From: Oscillospiraceae bacterium
GTDB lineage: Bacteria; Bacillota; Clostridia; Oscillospirales; Acutalibacteraceae
Assembly: GCA_902782805.1 (NCBI GenBank)
Contig: CACZON010000065.1
Coordinates: forward strand, 1 to 16,884
DNA: 16,884 nucleotides
Direction: 5' to 3'
In this document: one piece after another, positions 1 to 7,871 of the stretch
Layout: each line of letters starts with the position of its first letter
Numbering within the stretch: the first letter of the stretch is position 1
Program-made: the position numbers and the translations under genes
The notes under the pieces: model-generated
Databases searched by the model: none
Seen by the model: the letters and a program-made list of their open reading frames with translations, nothing else
Told to the model about the DNA's origin: nothing

Positions 1-945
1 ATCTGCACGAACGTCTACGCTTCGGAATTCAATATGCGCCTCGCCATGCAGAAAATGGACCGTACGAGCGTCGGCGCGCACGAAATCTATTCCTTCCACG
101 AGCACGTCGGCGACAGCACGACCGAGGAAGGCGGCTGGATGAAATCCGGCGCCTATCGCGACGGACGCCTCCAGCAGGAATACGGCGGCGGCATCTGCCA
201 GGCGGCGACGACCCTCTACCAGTGTGCGCTTCGTTCGAACTTTACGATCATCGAGCGCTGGTGCCATCTGCAGCCCTCGAACTACTGCCCGATCCCGGGA
301 ACGGACGCAACGGTCGACTATCCCTGGGTGGACGTTCGCGTTTTGAACACCTCGGATTATCCCGTTTATATCGAATCGAAGATGGGCGACGACAACGTTC
401 TGCTCATGACGATGTACGGCTATATCTCCGAGGAATACGATCATATCGATTTTGACGGCTGGTATACGGGAACGATCCCGAAGCCGAAGGCAGAATTCGA
501 AGTGGACAATTCCCTCAAGGAAGGTCAGTTCGTACGCGTGCGCAGCGGCTACAGCGGCTGCACCGCCGAAGCAAAGCGCTATTGGTACGATAAGGACGGC
601 GAGATCATCAAATCCGAAGATCTTCCTTCCTCCACCTACAGCGCGGTTTCGCCGCTCTTCCGAGTCGGCCCGAAAACCGATACCTCGAAGATTCCGCTCG
701 AAAAGGAATCCGGCACCGTAAAGCCCGAAAAGCCGGAAAGCTCTTCTTCGGAGAATCCCTCCTCGAGCGAGCCGGAACCCGAGCCCGAACCGGAACCCGA
801 GCCCGAACCGGAACCCGAACCGGAGCCGGAACCTGAGCCCGAACCGGAACCCGAACCCGAGCCGGAACCCGAACCGGAACCCGAACCGGAACCCGAACCG
901 GAACCCGAACCCGAGCCGCCGGAAGAACACGAAGTGGAAGAATAA
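1..945 (+). CDS. VanW-family surface protein with Glu-Pro repeat tail, 5' end missing
   Basis: Reading frame 1 is open from the first base, so the N-terminus lies outside the window; 314 residues are visible. The first approximately 430 bases encode the C-terminal part of a VanW domain, recognisable from [16 protein letters not shown] (about 184-231) followed by the ERW.H and [10 protein letters not shown] segments. A beta-rich stretch resembling a G5 domain follows (about 480-660), then a Ser/Glu/Pro-rich linker and exactly 25 Glu-Pro dipeptides (769-918) before an acidic end. No membrane anchor or sortase signal is visible at the C-terminus. VanW proteins accompany vancomycin-resistance clusters and many Firmicutes cell-envelope genes, but their biochemical function is unclear. 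The missing start may hold a signal peptide or membrane helix. An extracellular, wall-associated role is inferred. Family call is firm; function is not. Confidence 0.85.
769..918 (+). repeat. 25 in-frame Glu-Pro dipeptide repeats
   Basis: Fifty codons alternate Glu (GAA/GAG) and Pro (CCC/CCG, one CCT) without interruption. The hexamer is not identical from unit to unit, because third positions vary. The peptide would be a stiff, acidic polyproline-like rod, as found in wall-spanning linkers. Its length may vary by slippage between strains. Confidence 0.95.
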
Positions 946-955
946 CGAAAGCAAA

Positions 956-991
956 AGACCCGACCGGAAACTCCCGGCCGGGTCTTTTTTT
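956..991 (+). terminator. Rho-independent terminator after the VanW gene
   Basis: A stem of 12 positions with one mismatch (arm AGACCCGACCGG) and a short loop is followed by seven T. On the opposite strand it is followed by four T, so it may also stop transcription from the MATE gene, whose stop codon lies at 997-999. Confidence 0.85.
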
Positions 992-996
992 GCAAT

Positions 997-2382
997 TTAC
1001 TGCGGCAGTTTCCGCCAGGTGCCGCGCAGGTGGACGATCAGGAACACGGCAAAGAGGAAGAGATTGTGGAGAATCATGCACGCCCAGGCGGAAACAAGGC
1101 CAATTCCCCACATCTGTGTGCACAGATAGGTGCCAACGATTCGTATTCCCCACATTCCGAGGATATTATAGAGGAATGGCAGCTTCGTCTTCCCCACGCC
1201 CTGCATCATTCCCTCGATGATGATCGAGAAGCCGTAGAAGGGTTCCGAAACCGCAACCATCCTCAGGACGAACGTGCCCAGGGCGATCACCTGCAGATCG
1301 GAGGAGAAGATGCGCATCAGCGGGTGCGCAAAGAGGAAGAGGCAGGAGCCGGAAAGGATCATCAGGCCGATCTCAATCGGGATAAACGTTGCGGCGAGAT
1401 CGCGCATACGCTTTTCGTCGCGCGCTCCGTAAGCGTTGCCCACCAGCGTCGCCGCGGCCGTCTGCATGCCGTATCCGGGGATATAAAACGCGGATTCCAC
1501 CGTATTGGCGATCGTATGCGCCGCGGTTGAAATCTCACCGAGCGAGTTGATCATCGAAGCGAACGCAACGTATCCGAGCGAAGTGCCGAATCGCTGGAAC
1601 ATGCTCGGGATCGCAACGCGGAAGCATTCCTTCAGGATCGCGAGGTCCGGCAGGAAGCGCTGACCGATCGGCGAGATTTTCGGATGCCGCAGAAAGGCGA
1701 CCGTGATCATCACGCCGCCGAAGAGGAACGAGGCCGCGCTCGCCCAAGCCGCGCCGAGAACGCCCCAGCCGGCCCCGGGCATCGTAAACGAAAACGAGAA
1801 AACGCGGATCTCGCGCGTCGGATAGATCAGCAGGAAATTGAGCACAACGTTCAGGAGGTTGACGAAAACGCCGACTTTCATCGGCGTTTTCGTATCGCCC
1901 GCCGCGCGCAGTACGGTTCCGAAGATTATGCTCGCGGCACGCGGGAGCATCGGAAGATAGAGGATGAAGAAATACGCGGCGGCGGTCTCGCGGATCGAGG
2001 GATCCACCTGCATCCAAACCGGAACGCGTGAGGAAAGCGAAAGCGTCAAAGCCGTAAACGCGCTGCCGAAAAGAACCGTCATCAGAACCGCCTGAGCAGC
2101 CGCACGTTTCGCTAATGCCTCCTCCCCCGCGCCGAGCTTGCGCGCAATAAAGGAGAGAAAGCCGACGCCGAGCGCCATGATCGTACTGCCCAGAAGCCAG
2201 TTGACCGTAGTCGTGGCGCCGACGGAAGCCGTCGCCTGCGTACCTAAATATCCGACCATCGCCGTATCGATATACTGAACGGCGGTCTGCATCATCTGCT
2301 CGAGCATCGTCGGCCAGGCAAGCGCCATAATCACGCCGAACAGCGCCTTATTCTCTTGTTTGAAAAGCCTGTGTTTCAACAT
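997..2382 (-). CDS. MATE family multidrug efflux transporter
   Basis: The 461-residue protein has the length and about twelve hydrophobic segments expected of a MATE (NorM/MepA/DinF-like) antiporter, which exports drugs or metabolites in exchange for Na+ or H+. The N-terminus reads as a typical MATE helix 1 (FGVIMALAWPTMLEQMMQTA, then YIDTAMVGYLG). The two halves repeat the family pattern. The frame is open for another 137 codons upstream, but the start at 2382 is preferred: GGAG lies 7-8 bases upstream, a promoter lies at 2445-2473, and upstream residues are unlike MATE proteins. It has its own promoter just past the terminator of the ABC operon, so it is probably a separate unit. Substrate unknown. 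Confidence 0.9.
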   Translation of the reverse strand: MLKHRLFKQENKALFGVIMALAWPTMLEQMMQTAVQYIDTAMVGYLGTQATASVGATTTVNWLLGSTIMALGVGFLSFIARKLGAGEEALAKRAAAQAVLMTVLFGSAFTALTLSLSSRVPVWMQVDPSIRETAAAYFFILYLPMLPRAASIIFGTVLRAAGDTKTPMKVGVFVNLLNVVLNFLLIYPTREIRVFSFSFTMPGAGWGVLGAAWASAASFLFGGVMITVAFLRHPKISPIGQRFLPDLAILKECFRVAIPSMFQRFGTSLGYVAFASMINSLGEISTAAHTIANTVESAFYIPGYGMQTAAATLVGNAYGARDEKRMRDLAATFIPIEIGLMILSGSCLFLFAHPLMRIFSSDLQVIALGTFVLRMVAVSEPFYGFSIIIEGMMQGVGKTKLPFLYNILGMWGIRIVGTYLCTQMWGIGLVSAWACMILHNLFLFAVFLIVHLRGTWRKLPQ

Positions 2383-2412
2383 TCGCCGCTCCGTTGTTTT
2401 TTCGATTCGTCC

Positions 2413-2435
2413 CGCGCGGAGTTTTTTTCCGCGCG
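2413..2435 (-). other. Hairpin in the MATE leader
   Basis: Eight-bp perfect stem (CGCGCGGA and complement) with a seven-base loop, lying between the predicted transcription start and the ribosome site of the MATE gene. It is not followed by a T run on the minus strand, so it is not a classical terminator. Confidence 0.45.
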
Positions 2436-2444
2436 CCGTTTCGT

Positions 2445-2473
2445 ATTCTACCATATTCCGAACCGTTTTGCAA
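2445..2473 (-). promoter_or_regulatory. Sigma-70/A-type promoter for the MATE gene
   Basis: On the minus strand TTGCAA (2473-2468), a 17-base spacer and TAGAAT (2450-2445). It lies about 63 bases before the MATE start codon and just downstream of the ABC operon terminator. Confidence 0.65.
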
Positions 2474-2515
2474 CGGATGCTTTTTCGGAAAAACCGTTCT
2501 TCAAAAGCCGGACGG

Positions 2516-2545
2516 AAAAACGCCTCCCCGCGGGGAGGCGTTTTT
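2516..2545 (-). terminator. Terminator of the ABC transporter operon
   Basis: Perfect palindrome with arm CGCCTCCCCG, ten bases after the permease stop codon, followed by five T on the minus strand. Five T on the plus strand as well make it symmetric. Confidence 0.9.
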
Positions 2546-2555
2546 GGGGGCTGAT

Positions 2556-5261
2556 TTACAGATTTTCGTTTTTGAGCGCGTCGATCGGATTTTCTTTGCG
2601 GATTTTCAGGACAGCGTAGAGCATCGAAGCGAATACGACGAAGAAGACGCTTGCGATCGCGATCAGAACGCTCGCCGCGGGAAGATAGAAGGATTCCTGA
2701 TAGGCGATCCCGACCGCGCGGTAGATCAGATACGTCATAAGGAACGCCGCCGGAAGACCCCAGAGCAGCGCTTTGAGTCCGTAGATGATACATTCGAAGA
2801 TCATCATCTTTCCGAAGCCGCGGTCGTGCATGCCGATGGAGCGCAGCATCGCGAATTCGCGCCGCCGAAGCGAAACGCTCGTTGAAATCGTATTGAAGAC
2901 GTTCGAGGCCGCGATCAGCGAGATCAGGATGATGAAGCCGTAGGAGAAGACGCGCACCACGCGTACGAGCATCCTCTGAGCTTCCTTCGTGGAATTCAGA
3001 TCGTAAAGATTTTCGCTCTGGAGATTCGCTTCCTCGAGCAGCTTTTTCATCTCGTTATAGGTTTCGCCGTGATTCGTCACCTCAAAAGCGTATTCGATCG
3101 AGGGAAGCGCGATTTTTTCGCCGAGAACGGTTTCAGCCGCCGAAAACGGATAGACGACCGCCGGATACGCGCTCGGGATCATCAGGATCTTTGTTTCGAC
3201 TGCGGCGCCGAGCTGCGTCTCCTGCCAGTTCATCGCTTCGTCGTAGGGAATGCGCAGTGTGTTGAGCAGATCGAGATTGATTTCCTCCGAGGTTTCTCCC
3301 TCGTAGTAGGTTTCGAAATCTTCGTCTGCAAGATAGACGGCGCACCGCCCGCCGCTCGAGTCGCTGTCGGTCATCAGGAACGTATAGCCTTCGATCTCCT
3401 TCGGTTCACCGCAAAGGTCAATCGTGAGCGGGAACGCGTTTTTTCGGACGATCTCGAAGTTCTCCCAGGTCATGCTGCCGCTCTCGTTCGTAAAGCCGAT
3501 CGTGAATTCGTTGGTAAAGACGGCGCGCGGACGCCCGGGATCGAAATAGTCCGCCTCCGAAATCCCGTTTTCACGCAGCAGCGCGCCGAACGCTTCGTCA
3601 GAAAGGAAGCAGAGGTAGGCTTCGGTCGTAACCGCTGCGCTCTGTTCGGCGCCGAAATACGCGCGCATCTTCTCCGTCGCGTCGCTCTCCCGCATGCGCA
3701 GCGTACGGCCGAATACCGCGCCGTACTCCCCTTTGAGGATCCCTTTCGCGCCGGAAAGCAGTCGGAACGTTTCCTCGGGAGAGCTTTCGCCGCCGCTGCC
3801 GCTGTAGATCAGGTCGGCGCGCTCTTCGTTCGCGGTCACGCCGCCTACGATATCGGACAGATAGCTGCAGAACGAGGAGGCCGAGATAAAGAGCGAAATG
3901 CTCAGAAAGAGCGATACGATCACCGCCCGGTAGCGCTTGCGGTTCCGTTTGAAATTCTTCGAGGCGATCATCCCCTCGAAGCCGAACAGACGGAAAGTCA
4001 GCTTTGAGGTCTTGAGCGAACGCGGCGAAGCTTTCAGATCGTTCGTCTGGCGGATCGAATCGATCGGCGAGATCCGCATTGCGCGGCGTGCCGGAACGTA
4101 AGCGGAAACCAGCGTTGTCAAAAGCCCGAGCGCCGCCGAGATCAGAAGCCCGAGCGGCGATACCGTGAGCTTCATTTGGATTTCGGAATCGGGCGCAAGA
4201 AATCCCGCGAAGGAATCACGCAGGAAGAAAAGCACGGAACCGATCCCGATACAGCCGACGATCAGCCCGATCGGGATCGCGATCGCCGAAAGCAGGAACG
4301 CTTCGTAGAAAACGCAGGCGCGGATCTGTTTTTTCGTCGCTCCCGTGGATTTCAGGATTCCGAACTGCTTCGTGCGCTCGGAAACCGAGATCGAGAACGA
4401 ATTGTAGATCAGGCTGATCGAACCGAACGCGATCAGGAAAATGAGGATCGCGGCAAAGCTGTAAAGCACGCGCGAAAGCGTGGCGTTGCGCAGAGTTCCG
4501 TAGAAATTGAGCAGATCGGCATGCGGCACGCTCTTCTGGCCGAAGGGGCTCTGCTCGATATATTCGTAGTAGCCGCGGGGCTGCTTGAGCGTAAAGAACG
4601 CGCAGAAATCGCCCTCTCCGCCGCCTTTGGTCAGCGCGGTGTATCCCGGGCAGGAATAGCTTTCGACCTCGCGGGAAAAACGCCTGTAAAAACCGCAGAC
4701 GGTGTACGTCTTTTCTTCCGTGATTTCCAGCGCCTCCGAAGGATCGTAGCCGCAGCGCAGGTCGAGCGTCCGCCCCTCGAGCACGCGCCGACCGAGCGAG
4801 AGCGGAAGCGTATCGCCGATTTTATAGGCAGCGCCGCCGTTTTGCAGCAGATGCGCAGGCAGCAGGATCTCCCCCTCGTTTTCGGGCATCGCGCCCGAAG
4901 TGATCTGAACCGAAACGAGATCGGAAAAGTCATCGCCGACCGATTCTACGAGCAGATAGGGCTTATAATCGTCTTCGACTTCGATTTTCGCCCAGCCGAC
5001 CTCCTGCCAGAGGACTTTCCCGTCGATCCGGGGATCTTCCTCCAGCTTCCGAACGTCTCCGTCCGAGAGGGCGTAGAACATGCCGTGGAATTTTCCGACG
5101 CGCTCCTCCTCCGAGCGGCGCATGAAAACAACGCCGCTGAAGGCGCCTTCGATCACCGCGGTGACCAGCGCGATCGAAAGGATGATCCCGACCAGCGTTA
5201 CGAGCGTCCGCGAGCGGTTCTTCGAAAGCGATTTTCGAACGAAGCGTTTCAGTACGTTCAT
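2556..5261 (-). CDS. Large ABC transporter permease with two FtsX/MacB-like halves
   Basis: 901 residues, membrane part of the exporter whose ATPase is encoded just upstream. Eight hydrophobic helices are visible, at roughly 18-45, 265-288, 318-347, 368-390, 446-468, 765-790, 818-845 and 858-885. A first extracytoplasmic domain (about 46-264) and a second (about 470-764) give a tandem duplication of the MacB-periplasmic-core plus FtsX unit. Both halves keep the FtsX coupling segment: ERTKQFGILKSTGATKKQI (295-313) and LRRREFAMLRSIGM after the sixth helix. The ATG overlaps the ATPase stop as ATGA and has GGAGG upstream, so the two are translationally coupled. Related exporters near two-component systems handle cell-wall-active peptides or move lipoproteins. 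Substrate here is not shown; a BceB-type role is inference from context, and BceB itself has a different topology. Confidence 0.88.
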   Translation of the reverse strand: MNVLKRFVRKSLSKNRSRTLVTLVGIILSIALVTAVIEGAFSGVVFMRRSEEERVGKFHGMFYALSDGDVRKLEEDPRIDGKVLWQEVGWAKIEVEDDYKPYLLVESVGDDFSDLVSVQITSGAMPENEGEILLPAHLLQNGGAAYKIGDTLPLSLGRRVLEGRTLDLRCGYDPSEALEITEEKTYTVCGFYRRFSREVESYSCPGYTALTKGGGEGDFCAFFTLKQPRGYYEYIEQSPFGQKSVPHADLLNFYGTLRNATLSRVLYSFAAILIFLIAFGSISLIYNSFSISVSERTKQFGILKSTGATKKQIRACVFYEAFLLSAIAIPIGLIVGCIGIGSVLFFLRDSFAGFLAPDSEIQMKLTVSPLGLLISAALGLLTTLVSAYVPARRAMRISPIDSIRQTNDLKASPRSLKTSKLTFRLFGFEGMIASKNFKRNRKRYRAVIVSLFLSISLFISASSFCSYLSDIVGGVTANEERADLIYSGSGGESSPEETFRLLSGAKGILKGEYGAVFGRTLRMRESDATEKMRAYFGAEQSAAVTTEAYLCFLSDEAFGALLRENGISEADYFDPGRPRAVFTNEFTIGFTNESGSMTWENFEIVRKNAFPLTIDLCGEPKEIEGYTFLMTDSDSSGGRCAVYLADEDFETYYEGETSEEINLDLLNTLRIPYDEAMNWQETQLGAAVETKILMIPSAYPAVVYPFSAAETVLGEKIALPSIEYAFEVTNHGETYNEMKKLLEEANLQSENLYDLNSTKEAQRMLVRVVRVFSYGFIILISLIAASNVFNTISTSVSLRRREFAMLRSIGMHDRGFGKMMIFECIIYGLKALLWGLPAAFLMTYLIYRAVGIAYQESFYLPAASVLIAIASVFFVVFASMLYAVLKIRKENPIDALKNENL

Positions 5262-5950
5262 ACCTTTGCCCTCCGGATCCGCTCGTCGCGGACGATGCGT
5301 CCGTCTTCGAGCGCAAGGATGCGGTCGGCCTGGAGCGCGATCGATTCGTCGTGGGTGATCACGATCAGCGTCTGTCCGTACTGGCGGTTCGAGTATTTGA
5401 GCAGCTCCACGATCTCCTGGCTGTTTTTCGAATCGAGGTTTCCCGTAGGCTCGTCGGCCAGAACGACCGCCGGCGCGTTCATCAGCGCGCGTCCGATCGA
5501 TACACGCTGCTGCTGGCCGCCGGAAAGCTGATTCGGCAGGCTCTGCCGCCGGTCGGAAAGCCCGAGAACGGAAAGCAGCCCCGACAGGCGCTCTTCGTTG
5601 ACCTTCCGGCCGTCCATCAGAACCGGCAGAGTTACGTTTTCCTCCACGTTGAGGACCGGGATCAGATTATAGAACTGATAGACCAGCCCTACCTGGCGGC
5701 GGCGGAATACCGCGAGCTGTTCCTCGTTCTGGGCGTAGACGTCCTGACCGTTCATATAGACCTTGCCCTGCGTCGGCCGGTCGACGCCCCCGAGGATATG
5801 CAGCAGGGTCGATTTTCCCGAACCGGACGGCCCGATGATCGAAAGGAACTCTCCTTTTTCCACCGAAAAGGAAATATGATCGAGCGCCGTAACCTGCGTT
5901 TCTCCGGCGCCGTAAATTTTCGTCAGATCTTCCACTCGTAAAATTTCCAT
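5258..5950 (-). CDS. ABC transporter ATP-binding protein, MacB/LolD/BceA type
   Basis: A 230-residue complete ATPase of the family that powers FtsX-type permeases. Visible motifs are Walker A GPSGSGKST (40-48), Q-loop Gln92, signature LSGGQQQR (142-149), Walker B VVLADEP ending in catalytic Glu167, D-loop NLD (171-173) and switch His200. All catalytic residues are present. The start is supported by AGGAG nine bases upstream. Its stop overlaps the permease start by four bases. It lies 132 bases after the histidine kinase, with a hairpin and a palindrome between them. Expected to work at the inner face of the membrane as a dimer with the 901-residue permease. Confidence 0.95.
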   Translation of the reverse strand: MEILRVEDLTKIYGAGETQVTALDHISFSVEKGEFLSIIGPSGSGKSTLLHILGGVDRPTQGKVYMNGQDVYAQNEEQLAVFRRRQVGLVYQFYNLIPVLNVEENVTLPVLMDGRKVNEERLSGLLSVLGLSDRRQSLPNQLSGGQQQRVSIGRALMNAPAVVLADEPTGNLDSKNSQEIVELLKYSNRQYGQTLIVITHDESIALQADRILALEDGRIVRDERIRRAKV

Positions 5951-5983
5951 CCGTTTTTGCTCCTTGTTTCTCTCTCGTTTTTA

Positions 5984-5999
5984 ATGATACTCTTATCAT
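5984..5999 (-). promoter_or_regulatory. Perfect palindrome before the ABC genes, possible operator/-10 region
   Basis: ATGATA-N4-TATCAT, 34 bases before the ATPase start. On the minus strand TATGAT overlaps it and could be a -10 element; no good -35 is visible at 16-18 bases. It could be a site for the response regulator or another factor, but that is inference. Confidence 0.4.
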
Positions 6000-6006
6000 A
6001 GACGCG

Positions 6007-6056
6007 AAAAGTGACGCTTCGATGACTGTTTGAGCCGTTTTTTCGAAGCGCCACTT
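6007..6056 (-). terminator. Intercistronic hairpin between kinase and ATPase genes, possible partial terminator
   Basis: Two 14-base arms (AAGTGACGCTTCGA at 6009-6022 and its near complement at 6043-6056) pair fully in minus-strand RNA if one G-U is allowed; in plus-strand RNA the same position is an A-C mismatch. Four T follow on the minus strand. The loop is 20 bases. The asymmetry favours a role in minus-strand RNA, as a weak terminator or processing site. Confidence 0.5.
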
Positions 6057-6082
6057 CTTATTTTTTATTTCATTATCCGCGT

Positions 6083-7087
6083 TCAGACGACCGCTTTGTA
6101 AAAGCGGATCACAAAGCGCGCGCCGCCTTCGGGCGCGTTTTCGGCAAGGATTGTTCCGTTCTGCTCGGAAACGATCAGCCGCGCGAGCGCAAGGCCGATC
6201 CCGAAGCTCTCCTTCCCCGCCGTCTTTCCCTTGTAGAACCGGTCGAAGAGATGCGGCAGATCGGAAGGATCGAAGCCGCTTCCCGTATCGGAGACGGTAA
6301 TCTGGGTATAGAGCGGATTCTCCGCGCAGGCAAGAGAAATCCTGCCGCCGTGCGGCGTATGTTCCATACAGTTTTTGATGAGGTTTCCGATCGCCTCAAC
6401 GCTCCATTCGGGATCGCCGAGGTAGGTTTCCTCCCCGCATTCGATCGATATTTCCTGATTTCTCAGCTCGATCGGGATCCGCAGCGGCGACGCCGCGCGC
6501 TCAAATAGCGATTTTACGCGGACCGGCTCCCTCATGAATTCGGCGACGCCTGCGTCGATCTTCGAGATTTTCAGCAGCGTTTCGCAAAGCCAGTTCATCC
6601 CCGAAAGCAGCGAGCGGATCTCACGCGTCAGCTCGAGCCGCCGTTCGTAGGAAAGATCCTCCGCAAGCAGCAGCGAAGCGATCAGGTTCATCGAGGTCAG
6701 CGGTGTGCGCATCTGATGGAAAATATCCGCGATCGCATCCTTGAGTTTTCCTTTTTCCTGAGCCAGACGGTCATTCTGCTCGCGCAGGCGCAGCATCATT
6801 TTTTCGATCTCGCTCTGCAGGATCGCAAGCTCGCCCTCGCGCTGATCGGCAAATAAAACCGCTTCGTTTCCGTGAAGGATCCGGTCGACCGTATCGCTCA
6901 AAGCGGCAATTCTACGGTAGCGCCGCGCCGAAAAGGCGAAATGAACGCCGGTCAGAATCCCACCGGCGCAAAGTGCGAAAAGCGCGGCAGAAAGCGAAAA
7001 GAACGCGCCCGCAGCCGAAGCGGCAGCCGTTACGGCCAGATCGATCAGGATTTCCCGCCGGATCTCGGCGTTTCTCAGCAGTTTCAT
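6083..7087 (-). CDS. Sensor histidine kinase, intramembrane-sensing (BceS-like) type
   Basis: 334 residues. Two hydrophobic helices (about 14-30 and 32-52) are joined by almost no loop, so there is no extracytoplasmic sensor domain. A linker/coiled-coil follows (about 85-118). The H box is FHQMRTPLTS with phospho-acceptor His124. The ATPase domain has N box NLIKNCMEH (235-243), G1 DTGSGF (267-272) and G2 GIGLALA (296-302). Kinases of this shape in Firmicutes usually sense through a partner ABC exporter, and one is encoded immediately downstream. The start lies 1 nt after the regulator stop, implying translational coupling. Signal unknown; partnership with the downstream transporter is inferred from gene order. 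Confidence 0.92.
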   Translation of the reverse strand: MKLLRNAEIRREILIDLAVTAAASAAGAFFSLSAALFALCAGGILTGVHFAFSARRYRRIAALSDTVDRILHGNEAVLFADQREGELAILQSEIEKMMLRLREQNDRLAQEKGKLKDAIADIFHQMRTPLTSMNLIASLLLAEDLSYERRLELTREIRSLLSGMNWLCETLLKISKIDAGVAEFMREPVRVKSLFERAASPLRIPIELRNQEISIECGEETYLGDPEWSVEAIGNLIKNCMEHTPHGGRISLACAENPLYTQITVSDTGSGFDPSDLPHLFDRFYKGKTAGKESFGIGLALARLIVSEQNGTILAENAPEGGARFVIRFYKAVV

Positions 7088-7088
7088 T

Positions 7089-7754
7089 TCAATCCACCCG
7101 GTATCCGAGCCCCCGGACGGTCTTGATGATCGCCGGGTTCTGGGGATCGTCTTCGATTTTTTCGCGCAGACGCTTGACGTAAACGGTCAGGGTATTGTCG
7201 TTGACGAAATCGCCGCCGATATCCCAGATATCCTCAAGCAGCTTTCCGCGCGAAAGCAGAACGCCCCGATTCTGGACAAAGATCGTAAGGAGCCGGTATT
7301 CGAGCGCGGAGAGCGAGAGCTCCGTTCCGTTTTTTGCAACCGTTCCCCTTTCCGTATCGATGCAGAGGTTTCCGAGCAGTACGAGCTTTGAGCCGCCCTC
7401 GAAGCGCCGCAGAACGCTGCGGATCCTCGAGACCAGTTCGCGCGGGCGGAACGGCTTTGAGATATAATCGTCGGCTCCCATATCGAGGCCTTTTACAACG
7501 CTGCCCTCATCGCCCGAGGCGGTCAGGAAAATCACCGGCAGACGCAGCGCTTTCGCTTTTTCGCAGAAAGAATAGCCGCTCCCCTGAGAAAGCGAAATAT
7601 CGAGCAGGACGAGATCGAACGGCGCCGCGGCGAGTTTCGCCTGCGCCGCGTCTTCTCCGGCGGCGGAATCGGTGTCAAAGCCCTCGCCGCGCAGAAAATC
7701 GCTCAGGGTCCGCGCGATCGCGGCGTCGTCTTCCACAATCAGTATTTTTGCCAT
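7089..7754 (-). CDS. OmpR/PhoB-family response regulator
   Basis: 221 residues with an N-terminal receiver domain (acidic pair D9/D10, phospho-acceptor D52 in VLLDISLS, T78, K100 in ISKPF) and a C-terminal winged helix (about 130-221, ending TVRGLGYRVD), as in OmpR/VanR/BceR regulators. The frame is open further upstream, but GGAGG (7767-7762) fixes the start. Two ATG codons follow in frame at 7760 and 7754; the second has the proper spacing and gives the canonical MAKILIVEDD start. First gene of the regulator-kinase-ATPase-permease block; probably activates it. No convincing promoter was found in the 117-bp divergent region. Confidence 0.95.
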   Translation of the reverse strand: MAKILIVEDDAAIARTLSDFLRGEGFDTDSAAGEDAAQAKLAAAPFDLVLLDISLSQGSGYSFCEKAKALRLPVIFLTASGDEGSVVKGLDMGADDYISKPFRPRELVSRIRSVLRRFEGGSKLVLLGNLCIDTERGTVAKNGTELSLSALEYRLLTIFVQNRGVLLSRGKLLEDIWDIGGDFVNDNTLTVYVKRLREKIEDDPQNPAIIKTVRGLGYRVD

Positions 7755-7765
7755 CTTCATTCCTC

Positions 7766-7779
7766 CCGGTTCTGACCGG
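7766..7779 (-). other. Small hairpin beside the regulator ribosome site
   Basis: Five-bp perfect stem (CCGGT/ACCGG) with a four-base loop; its edge overlaps the GGGAGG ribosome site of the response regulator, so it could modulate initiation. Confidence 0.3.
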
Positions 7780-7798
7780 AGTCTGAATTTTTCCAATG

Positions 7799-7830
7799 CT
7801 TCGGAAAAAAGGCTGTCCTTTTTCCGAAAG
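7799..7830. promoter_or_regulatory. Long inverted repeat in the divergent regulator/SLOG region
   Basis: Arms TTCGGAAAAAAGG and CCTTTTTCCGAA pair with one bulged base around a four-base loop. It lies between two divergent genes, so it is not placed as a terminator of either, and it covers the likely -35 region of the plus-strand promoter. A regulator-binding site or an RNA leader structure is possible. Confidence 0.4.
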
Positions 7831-7842
7831 AAGTGATACAAT
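7814..7842 (+). promoter_or_regulatory. Possible promoter for the SLOG gene
   Basis: TACAAT at 7837-7842 is a good -10 element 29 bases before the start codon. The -35 at 17 bases spacing (TGTCCT) is poor, so an activator or another start may be used. Confidence 0.35.
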
Positions 7843-7871
7843 ACGAAAAGAACGTTCCAACGGAGGAAATC

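Noticed and set aside
636..995. Minus-strand frame encoding a long Gly-Ser repeat
   Set aside because: It is the mirror of the Glu-Pro codons of the VanW gene and also crosses the terminator; no ribosome site.
2383..2793. N-terminal extension of the MATE frame to 598 residues
   Set aside because: The extension overlaps the permease gene, its terminator and the MATE promoter, and does not look like MATE sequence; the ribosome site supports 2382.
3069..4007. Long plus-strand frames opposite the permease (and similar ones at 4176-5531, 12734-13876)
   Set aside because: They are antisense shadows in GC-rich genes, with low-complexity charged translations and no family motifs, while the opposite strand has clear domains.
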